This document shows, in pieces, positions 1 to 5,169 of a stretch of 5,169 nt of DNA. The stretch spans positions 1 through 5,169 of the forward strand of contig JBGTKH010000443.1 in assembly GCA_041744735.1 (NCBI GenBank). Reading direction: 5' to 3'. The notes below the pieces were generated by a model. It saw only the letters and a list, made by a program, of their open reading frames with translations, did not search any database and was not told where the DNA came from. The stretch's first letter is position 1, and each line of letters begins with the position of its first letter. Position numbers and translations under genes: made by a program. Source of the DNA: JBGTKH01 sp041744735. GTDB taxonomy: Bacteria > Planctomycetota > Planctomycetia > Pirellulales > Pirellulaceae.

Positions 1-62
1 TTAGTTTGGCAACCGCCCAGGCTCGTGAACGCCAATCTTGTTGCAAGTAACAATCAACTGGA

Positions 63-95
63 GAGCCGGATGCGGGAGATCCGCCAGTCCGGTTC
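63..95 (+). ncRNA. Group II intron domain V (catalytic hairpin)
   Basis: Domain V is the catalytic core hairpin of group II introns. Here GAGCCGGA (63-70) pairs over 8 bp with TCCGGTTC (88-95), including one G-U pair, and carries the AGC catalytic triad at 64-66. After an unpaired or weakly paired T71 and the bulge CAG (85-87), an upper stem GCGG (72-75) / CCGC (81-84) closes a GAGAT loop (76-80). That loop is a GNRA-like GAGA plus one base. The total of 33 nt is close to the usual 34. The pattern of lower helix, bulge on the 3' side and short GNRA-like cap is diagnostic. The loop of five rather than four bases is a small departure from the standard form. Confidence 0.87.
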
Positions 96-98
96 GGT

Positions 99-139
99 GG
101 GAGGGGAGCCGCAACTCAATGCGGCTTCCCTACCTCAAT
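99..139 (+). ncRNA. Group II intron domain VI with branch-point A132 and 3' splice site
   Basis: Domain VI carries the branch-point adenosine whose 2'-OH starts splicing. The inner stem GCCGC (108-112) / GCGGC (121-125) encloses the loop 113-120. It continues outward as 107-126, 106-127 (G-U), 105-128, 104-129, 103-130 and 102-131. A132 is left unpaired, then 101-133, 100-134 and 99-135 (G-U) pair again. A single bulged A on the 3' strand, 7 nt from a predicted end in AT (138-139), is the textbook geometry. The exact splice boundary is inferred from that spacing and could be off by a base. Confidence 0.83.
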
Positions 140-160
140 CAAACGGTATCACTACCACTT

Positions 161-174
161 GCGGACAAGTCCGC
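161..174. repeat. Perfect 6-bp inverted repeat between permease stop and intron
   Basis: GCGGAC (161-166) and GTCCGC (169-174) are exact inverted repeats around AA. As RNA this would fold as GCGGA/TCCGC with a 4-nt loop. It begins 12 nt after the permease stop codon on the minus strand and 21 nt after the predicted intron end on the plus strand. It could mark the 3' end of the permease transcript. Neither side has the T-run expected of a strong intrinsic terminator, so I label it only as an inverted repeat. The rest of 140-186 shows nothing else I can support. Confidence 0.5.
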
Positions 175-186
175 GTCCCTGAATGC

Positions 187-1017
187 CTAAGCTTTCAATC
201 CCGTCGTCGCGATACCTTGTAAGAACGTGCGCTGGGTGAGCAGGAACAGCAGCACGATCGGCAGCGTGAACAGCACCGAGGCGGCCAGCAGCAGGTGCGT
301 TTGGTCCGCGTACGAACTGATGAACTGCTCCAGGCCGTAAGCCAGCGGAAATTTCTGCGGGTCGCTCAAATACAACAGCGGCCCGTTGAAATCGTTCCAC
401 GAGTGGATGAACTGAAACAGAGCCACCGTGGCCAGCGCTGGCTTGCTCAGCGGCAGCACGATCCGCCAGTAGATGCCCCATTCGCTGAGCCCGTCCAGTC
501 GCGCGGCTTCGCTCAGTTCTTCGGGGATCGTCAGAAAAAACTGCCGCAGCAGAAAGATGTAAAACGCATCGCCCAGAAACGTCGGCACGATCAATGCGGC
601 CAGTGAGTTGTAGAGGCCAAGTTCGCGCAGCAACAAGAACCGCGGGATCATCGTCAAGTGCCACGGCAACAGCATCGTGGCAATCAGCACGCCGAACAAC
701 ACATTGCGCCCGCGCCACCGCAGCCGCGCGAACGCATACGCCGCCAGCGAACACGAGAGCACCGTTCCCGCCACCGTGCCACCGCACAACAGCAGCGAGT
801 TACGCAGATAACGCAAATACGGCATCGACGCGACCGCCTGTGGATAATTCTCCCACTGCCACCGCCGCGGCAGCAGCGAGTACGGATCCTCCGTCAACTG
901 CACCGCCGGTTTGAACGACGCCAACACCATGCTCACCATCGGCATCGCAAACACAATGGCCGCAGCGAGGAGAATAAGTTGTGCTATCGGATGGACTTTA
1001 TCCCGTCGCATTGGCAA
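187..1017 (-). CDS. Carbohydrate ABC transporter permease (MalG/UgpE type)
   Basis: This is an inner-membrane permease of a binding-protein-dependent sugar importer. It normally pairs with a MalF/UgpA-type permease, a solute-binding protein and an ATPase. Membrane segments are visible at about residues 12-32, 75-98, 106-128, 137-160, 195-213 and 243-262, giving the six expected. The cytoplasmic EAA loop that docks the ATPase is clear: EAARLDG at 170-176, followed by IVLPL at 186-190. The N-terminal stretch ending in SFK (34-36) is typical of the MalG side. Length (276 aa) is normal, so the gene looks intact. Two starts are possible: TTG at 1017, with GAGGAA 5 nt upstream, and ATG at 1011, with the same site about 11 nt away. 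The product barely changes. Its start lies inside the end of the helicase gene, and no partner permease precedes it. The sugar cannot be predicted. Confidence 0.93.
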   Translation of the reverse strand: MPMRRDKVHPIAQLILLAAAIVFAMPMVSMVLASFKPAVQLTEDPYSLLPRRWQWENYPQAVASMPYLRYLRNSLLLCGGTVAGTVLSCSLAAYAFARLRWRGRNVLFGVLIATMLLPWHLTMIPRFLLLRELGLYNSLAALIVPTFLGDAFYIFLLRQFFLTIPEELSEAARLDGLSEWGIYWRIVLPLSKPALATVALFQFIHSWNDFNGPLLYLSDPQKFPLAYGLEQFISSYADQTHLLLAASVLFTLPIVLLFLLTQRTFLQGIATTGLKA

Positions 1018-3206
1018 TGTAATTCCTCAATCTTGCTTCGAGCCCCTTCCAAGTCCAACATGTCGGTGGCATATGATTGTCGCAGCAATTCCTCGGATAA
1101 GTGGCAGTCAAATTTGCGCCAGCCGAACATCGGGAGATCGGCAACTAGGTCGTCGGCGCTCGTCAAGCGACCCGCTTCAGCGGCAAGCGCCGATACGACT
1201 TCGTGCGTCGGACCCGCCAACTGGATTGCAATACCTGCGTCCACGGCTCGTAAACCGGCACGATCCGCCATCAGCATGAGCGTGCGCTGTACGCTAGTTC
1301 CGGTCCACGTGAACCACAGGCACGTGTTCGCTGCAAGCGCGAGCACGGGACACTGGATCAATCCGGCGTTACGATAGGCAGTCCTGGCGTCCGCAAGAAA
1401 ATATTTGCCTGTGTCGTCGAGATAGTTGAACTCGCTCTCGCCGCACAACACCTTGTTCATTTCCTCCCGTATTCGTGGGTGAATGTCTCGCTCCCTGTCC
1501 GCTGTGAATTTTGGCGGCTTCTTTCCAGTTGCTGGTTTGACGAGAATCTCACCGCGGCCAACATCGACTTCGATGGTTTGCCAGCGACGTCCGCCTAGAA
1601 GGAAATGATCGCCGGGTTGCGGCAGATAGAGTGCCGACAAGCTGCCGATGGTTCGCCCGTCGTGGCGAACAACCAGTTCTTGAGGCGTCGCAAACGCGCT
1701 ATAAAAATCTCGGTCATGAACGACGGCTTCGCCGCGCGGTGAGAGCAAGAGTAAACCGTCGTCCATTTGCTCAATCAGTTGCTGTTGGCCAAGACATCGT
1801 AAAACTTCACCGAAGACGCGCTGATCAATGTTCCCAAATGCCCCTTCCACGAGCCGCATGTAAAGCGGTTTTGCCAGAATTCCGCCGTGTTCCGCAAGTA
1901 CGCTCAGAATCTGCTGCACAAATGTGCTTAAGTCGAACTGACCAATGACAGACGGCTCGACCCAACGCTGGAGCATCAACTCGGTGATGGCAATTGCCTG
2001 CAGCAGGTCTGGGTAGAGGCGATAAACCAAGTCGGCGTTCGGGGGTTGGCGACTCAGAGGTAACATCACCCGCATGCAGTGCGGTTCGTTGTCGCGGCGC
2101 CCGCTGCGCCCCATACGTTGCACCTGAGAGTTTACCGACAAGCACGACCCGATTTGCCCAACCGTCGCGACGCTACCGATATCGATTCCTAACTCCAACG
2201 TCGCCGAGCATACGGCCGTTGCGGGTCGTGGACCTCGCATCTCCTGTTCCGTGTACAAGCGGATTTCCTTGCTGACCGAACCGTGATGGACAAGGAATTC
2301 CGCCGGACGTCCCACGCGGCGACAGGCGTCGTTGAGGCTATCGGCAAGCCATTCGACCTTTCCTCGGCTGTTGCAAAAGATCAGGTTCTTTTTTCCGCCG
2401 AAGACTCGCAGGATGTCGGCGACCAAGGGGGCGGGAACTTGCTGTTCAATTTCAACTTCATCGCCGCGCGAGGCGTCCTGCGATTCGGTGTCCGAGTGTA
2501 ACGTTTCATACGTCTGAATCCCGAACAGGACGCGTTTCTGCTCACCTTTGTCATTCACATGTACAACGTTGTCCGGGTTCTTCGGCCGAATCCAAAGCTG
2601 ATATTGGTCGATTGCTTCGCCAATCGTCGCCGACAAGCCAACCATGCGAAAGTCACGCTGAACGTATCGCCCGAGGCGGAAGAGTTGGCTGCGCAACTGA
2701 AGGCCTCGTTCGCGCCCGACAAGCGAATGGATTTCGTCGATGACCACGAACCGCAGATCGCGAAACACGCGGCCAATACTCGACGAGCGATTTACAAAGA
2801 ACGATTCGAGCGATTCAGGCGTAATCAACAGCACGCCTCGTGGTTGCTGCAACAGTTTATCTTTCTTGCCAAAATCGACATCGCCGTGCCAGCGGTAAAC
2901 CGGGATTTCCGCTCGTGCGCACAAGTCTTCTAAGCGGCGAAATTGATCGTTGATCAGCGCCTTGAGCGGCCCAATATACATCGCCCCCACAGACTCGCCG
3001 GGTTGCTCGAAGAGGCGCGAAAGGACCGGCAGAAATGCCGCCTCAGTTTTTCCCGATGCCGTGCGAGCCGAGATAAGCAAGTCGTGATCAGTGGTAAGCA
3101 GCAGCCGGATGGCATCGACTTGAATCCGCCGCAACGATTCCCAGTGCATGTCCCACAAGACATGCTGAATCGGTCTGGCCAGCAGGTCGAAAGTTGAATG
3201 CGTCAT
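984..3206 (-). CDS. DEAD/DEAH box helicase, Lhr/BrxHI-like (superfamily 2)
   Basis: An ATP-driven superfamily 2 nucleic-acid helicase with all core motifs intact. The Q-like WESLRRIQ is at 22-29, motif I ASGKTEA at 50-56, Ia YIGPLKALIND at 77-87, Ib TPES at 129-132 and motif II DEIH at 157-160. Motif III SAT is at 192-194, motif IV LIFCNSRGK at 275-283, motif V LELGIDIG at 337-344 and motif VI QRMGRSGRR at 363-371. RERGLQL after motif II and the ELGIDIG/GRSGRR pair are hallmarks of the Lhr group. The C-terminal half (about 430-720) includes FLLGGRRWQTIEVD (535-548), like the Lhr-type accessory domain. Length (740 aa) fits BrxHI-like proteins rather than full-length Lhr of about 1500 aa. The start ATG overlaps the stop of the ATPase gene by 1 nt, which implies coupled translation. 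In type 2 BREX, BrxHI follows the BrxD ATPase in the same way. The last 11 codons or so overlap the permease gene, so the extreme C-terminus may not be ancestral. Role in defence is inferred from the neighbours. Confidence 0.93.
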   Translation of the reverse strand: MTHSTFDLLARPIQHVLWDMHWESLRRIQVDAIRLLLTTDHDLLISARTASGKTEAAFLPVLSRLFEQPGESVGAMYIGPLKALINDQFRRLEDLCARAEIPVYRWHGDVDFGKKDKLLQQPRGVLLITPESLESFFVNRSSSIGRVFRDLRFVVIDEIHSLVGRERGLQLRSQLFRLGRYVQRDFRMVGLSATIGEAIDQYQLWIRPKNPDNVVHVNDKGEQKRVLFGIQTYETLHSDTESQDASRGDEVEIEQQVPAPLVADILRVFGGKKNLIFCNSRGKVEWLADSLNDACRRVGRPAEFLVHHGSVSKEIRLYTEQEMRGPRPATAVCSATLELGIDIGSVATVGQIGSCLSVNSQVQRMGRSGRRDNEPHCMRVMLPLSRQPPNADLVYRLYPDLLQAIAITELMLQRWVEPSVIGQFDLSTFVQQILSVLAEHGGILAKPLYMRLVEGAFGNIDQRVFGEVLRCLGQQQLIEQMDDGLLLLSPRGEAVVHDRDFYSAFATPQELVVRHDGRTIGSLSALYLPQPGDHFLLGGRRWQTIEVDVGRGEILVKPATGKKPPKFTADRERDIHPRIREEMNKVLCGESEFNYLDDTGKYFLADARTAYRNAGLIQCPVLALAANTCLWFTWTGTSVQRTLMLMADRAGLRAVDAGIAIQLAGPTHEVVSALAAEAGRLTSADDLVADLPMFGWRKFDCHLSEELLRQSYATDMLDLEGARSKIEELHCQCDGIKSIR
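1023..1028 (-). promoter_or_regulatory. Ribosome binding site for the permease gene
   Basis: GAGGAA on the minus strand lies 5 nt before the TTG at 1017 and 11 nt before the ATG at 1011. The spacing favours TTG and the codon favours ATG, so the start is not settled. The site sits within the helicase reading frame, so the permease can be translated from the same message by ribosomes that have just finished, or are finishing, the helicase. Confidence 0.45.
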
Positions 3207-4516
3207 CAGAGCCTAAATTCCTGCAACTCGTCATCGTCGTCGTCAACCGTGGACTCCGGTACCGGCGCCGGTGTGGACAAAAAGCTCTTCTTGTCAAGCA
3301 ACGACCGCCAGTCCAGCGAACGATCCTGCTCCAAGATCTGAAGCAGGTTCACGAAGTCTTTGACCGTGTCGCGCGGAGTTTGGAAGTAGGCGGCGCCCAT
3401 TCGTTCGCTGCAATCGCGAAGGTACGTCACAATGCCCTCGTCTGGCAATAAGTACTTGGCCACGTCGCCGGCTGCGTGCACATGACGCAAATTGTTGAGT
3501 AAAACGAAGCAGTCTTCGGGACTCAGGTTTTGCAGCTTGATCACAGGCGATGACCAATCTTGGCGTCCATCCGTCGCGAATCGATTGGGCGCAAGACGCG
3601 TTGCCAGCGCTTCGTAGCTATACAAGCCTCGGCGCCGGTCCTCGACACACTCGTCGGTGCCGGCAAAGACGAAAGCAATATGCTGGGCGCGGCCTTGGAG
3701 GCAATCGTTGATAATTCGGAGCAGCGCCTCGTAATTCTTGTTCCGCGCAATCGTGTTACTCAACCGATGTGAGAGCACGACGAGTTCATCGACGTTAACC
3801 ACCAACCCTTTGTAGCCGGCCATTCGCACGAATGCGGCCCACAGCTTCAAGTAGTCGTAGGTCCGGGCGTCGTCGATGATCGATCGCACTCCGAGTGCTT
3901 CGCGAGCTTCCGTTTTCGTTGCGAACTCGCCACGCAACCAACGCAGCGCATGGTCCTGAAGCGCCTCATCGTGCTGCTGGTATCCGTCGTAGTAACGAGT
4001 GATTACATTCGCGAAGTCAAAGCCGCTGACTAAGTCCTGCAGTGGCCGCAACTGCTGGCCAATCTCGTGCCGAACGTCGTCCTCGCTGCCGCCAGCGGAT
4101 CGTATCCTGTGGTCACATTCGCCCACCCATCGTTCAATTAGGTTGGAGAGAGCGTTTCCGTCGGGCTTGGCGCGTGTTGCCAAATTGCGGATCAGTTCCG
4201 AATAGAGTGCGCGAGCCTCACCGCCAGTGGAGTACAGCCGCCGATCGGTCGTAATGTCTGCCTGCACGACGACGTGCTTTCGCTGTAACGCTACGTGCCG
4301 GATGAGATTCAGGAAGAACGTCTTTCCGCTTCCATAGCGCCCCACGATAATTCGTACTGCGGCACCGCCGTCTTCGACGATTTGTAGGTCTCGAAGCAGC
4401 GCCTCTACCTCGTCCTTGCGCCCAACTTGGATATGGTGCAGGCCAATCGCGGGAACGACGCCCGCCGCCAAAGATTGCAGGATCGCTGTACGTTCGCGAG
4501 TCAAAATGGTCGTCAT
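3206..4516 (-). CDS. BrxC/BrxD-type P-loop ATPase (BREX ATP-binding domain, DUF2791)
   Basis: A cytoplasmic AAA-like P-loop ATPase of the BrxC/BrxD family, best matched in size and architecture to BrxD of type 2 BREX. Walker A is GRYGSGKTF at 59-67 and Walker B is LVVNVDE at 238-244. FAGTDE at 284-289 lies where a sensor segment would be, followed by an arginine-rich EDRRRGLYS (292-300). The N-terminal part (25-45, HHIQVGRKDEVEALL) fits the family's lead-in to the P-loop. The length, 436 aa, is typical. The C-terminus ends in a proline-rich linker and an acidic run of D425-E430, possibly a contact surface. The ATG at 4516 is 3 nt after the TerB-C stop with AAGGA 8 nt upstream, and the stop overlaps the helicase start. 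Family knowledge suggests it works with the helicase on phage DNA or RNA, but the exact activity is not established. No active-site residue looks missing. Confidence 0.92.
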   Translation of the reverse strand: MTTILTRERTAILQSLAAGVVPAIGLHHIQVGRKDEVEALLRDLQIVEDGGAAVRIIVGRYGSGKTFFLNLIRHVALQRKHVVVQADITTDRRLYSTGGEARALYSELIRNLATRAKPDGNALSNLIERWVGECDHRIRSAGGSEDDVRHEIGQQLRPLQDLVSGFDFANVITRYYDGYQQHDEALQDHALRWLRGEFATKTEAREALGVRSIIDDARTYDYLKLWAAFVRMAGYKGLVVNVDELVVLSHRLSNTIARNKNYEALLRIINDCLQGRAQHIAFVFAGTDECVEDRRRGLYSYEALATRLAPNRFATDGRQDWSSPVIKLQNLSPEDCFVLLNNLRHVHAAGDVAKYLLPDEGIVTYLRDCSERMGAAYFQTPRDTVKDFVNLLQILEQDRSLDWRSLLDKKSFLSTPAPVPESTVDDDDDELQEFRL

Positions 4517-4519
4517 GGG

Positions 4520-5169
4520 TTAGTTCCTTCGCAACAATTCCCGTCGTATCAGGAGCGGGTCGCCTTCTTCGATGAGCCAATCACCCCACTGCTCGTGCGC
4601 CCACTCATTGATGGCCTCAATCGCGCCGCTGAGCATCAACTGATGTTGCCGCGCCAGTTGCTTTGCTTCGTTCTCAGACCATTCATCCCTCGCGGATATG
4701 GCTTCTAGGAAGGGACGAAACCGCTCAGGTAGCAACGTCACGCCTGTGCCCGTTTGGTCCATTTCCAGTTGGAAACTCGTTAGCGTAGGTACACCACGAA
4801 CCGTCGTGGTCTGCGGTGCAAGTTCCTGCAGTGAAATCGCCGATTGCGTCTCTGATGTGCGGCTGTCGAAGTTCATCTCATCTTCGTCTTCCTCGCCGAC
4901 GGCCATCGCCACGCGGAGAACGTCGGCGACCGCTTTGGTTTCATGCATGATGCGAGAGATGGCTTCCAGATCAAGTTGGAAACAACTTTCTTCGGTTGTC
5001 GTCGTTCCAACGTCTTCGGCGTCAGACGGTTTAGCTGGTTTGAATGGGGCGAGCAAGGAATCGAGTTCAGCTTCTGGCAACTCTAGTTCTCGAAATATTC
5101 GCCGCAGTGCTTTTACCTCATCCGCCGACACTTGCTGGTCCGCGGCCGCAACGCCAATAAGGTACTCAC
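4520..5169 (-). CDS. TerB/TerB-C domain protein, C-terminal part (5' end beyond right edge)
   Basis: The frame is open to the window edge. A GTG at 5131 could be taken as a start, but 12 further codons upstream (reading EYLIGVAAADQQ) continue the same domain, so the gene is partial and its true start lies outside. Numbering from the edge, residues 1-29 resemble the end of a TerB helical domain, with an acidic residue after a small-residue stretch, then SADEVKALRRIF. The rest resembles TerB-C: a leucine-rich segment LDLEAISRIMHETKAVADVL, an acidic low-complexity linker (GEEDEDE), and a final helical region with a GAIEAINEWAHEQWGDWLIEE pattern close to the stop. Members of the family are usually several hundred residues long, often with a TerB-N domain first. 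Ter-type domains are named for tellurite resistance, but in such gene clusters they are thought to act as adaptors in stress or phage response, not metal resistance. The assignment rests on residue patterns read by eye. Confidence 0.78.
   Translation of the reverse strand, partial: EYLIGVAAADQQVSADEVKALRRIFRELELPEAELDSLLAPFKPAKPSDAEDVGTTTTEESCFQLDLEAISRIMHETKAVADVLRVAMAVGEEDEDEMNFDSRTSETQSAISLQELAPQTTTVRGVPTLTSFQLEMDQTGTGVTLLPERFRPFLEAISARDEWSENEAKQLARQHQLMLSGAIEAINEWAHEQWGDWLIEEGDPLLIRRELLRRN
4525..4529 (-). promoter_or_regulatory. Ribosome binding site for the BrxD-like ATPase gene
   Basis: AAGGA on the minus strand, 8 nt before the ATG at 4516, lies inside the final codons of the TerB-C gene. 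It supports that ATG as the start and shows that the two genes share one message. Confidence 0.65.

Larger units (their letters stand above)
1..139 (+). mobile_element. Group II intron, 3' end (partial, runs off left edge)
   Basis: The last part of a group II intron, a self-splicing retroelement RNA, is recognised from two consecutive hairpins that match intron domains V and VI in form, order and spacing. The predicted intron ends in AT at 138-139, as many group II introns end in A-pyrimidine. Bases 1-62 would be the stretch between the end of the intron-encoded reverse transcriptase gene, or domain IV, and domain V. They contain a weak stem (TTGTT at 38-42 with AACAA at 49-53), and a TAG at 2-4 could be the end of a reverse transcriptase frame, but neither point can be proven here. 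The intron points toward the 3' end of the permease gene on the other strand, so it lies in the gap after that gene and does not interrupt it. The left limit and intron class cannot be seen. Confidence 0.85.

Noticed and set aside
1..139. Group IIC intron inserted after a terminator hairpin
   Set aside because: The hairpin found is on the 3' exon side, and domain VI here has the classical bulged A. The intron class cannot be settled from this fragment.
25..222. Plus-strand 65-codon frame at the left end
   Set aside because: It covers intron domains V and VI and the flank, so the RNA structure explains the sequence and the peptide has no family features.
152..787. Long minus-strand open frame of 211 codons
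   Set aside because: It overlaps the permease in another frame, is rich in A/R/V low-complexity sequence, and has no recognisable motif, while the permease frame has clear family motifs.
658..1377. Long plus-strand open frame of 239 codons across the permease and helicase
   Set aside because: Its product is R/Q/H-rich without domain signs and lies antisense to two well-supported genes, so it is a GC-driven shadow.
984..5169. Calling the region a full type 2 BREX locus
   Set aside because: Only relatives of BrxD and BrxHI are visible. PglX, PglZ and PglW are not in the window, and the TerB-C gene is not a standard BREX core gene.
4520..5169. Tellurite resistance as the function
   Set aside because: No TerC, TerD, TerZ or TerA genes are nearby, and the neighbours are an ATPase and a helicase, which points to a different role for the TerB-like domains.
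1..5169. CRISPR arrays, tRNA or rRNA genes, insertion sequences with terminal repeats
   Set aside because: I saw no spaced direct repeats, cloverleaf, rRNA-like stretch or transposase in either strand.

Overview
The window reads as bacterial chromosome with fairly high GC. All protein genes lie on the minus strand and run right to left. From the right edge, the order is the C-terminal part of a TerB/TerB-C domain protein (cut by the window edge), a BrxC/BrxD-type P-loop ATPase (DUF2791), an Lhr/BrxHI-type DEAD/DEAH helicase, and a MalG/UgpE-type sugar ABC transporter permease. The far left holds the 3' end of a group II intron on the plus strand, opposite to everything else. I cannot assign a species. 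Sequence style and GC would fit many groups, for example Planctomycetes or Proteobacteria, and I make no firm call.

Right and centre (984-5169): three tightly packed genes form one transcription unit. There are 3 nt between the TerB-C gene and the ATPase gene, and a 1-nt TGATG overlap between the ATPase and helicase genes. The last two are relatives of BrxD and BrxHI, which form a pair in type 2 BREX phage-defence loci. Here the partner seen upstream is a TerB-C protein, and no PglZ, PglX methylase or PglW is visible. The best reading is a BREX-related or Ter-related nucleic-acid-sensing defence cassette, with an ATPase, a helicase that remodels DNA or RNA, and a TerB/TerB-C adaptor. More of it may lie beyond the right edge.

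Left centre (187-1017): a complete sugar-transporter permease begins inside the last codons of the helicase gene. The first permease gene (MalF/UgpA type), which normally sits immediately upstream, is absent. Hand counts suggest the permease is richer in GC than the defence genes. Together this looks like the edge of an inserted defence island joined to a host transport gene.

Far left (1-186): a domain V hairpin and a domain VI hairpin with a bulged branch-point adenosine mark the 3' end of a group II intron, ending about base 139. It is followed by 47 bases of flank that contain a perfect 6-bp inverted repeat. The intron body and any reverse transcriptase gene lie off the left edge.
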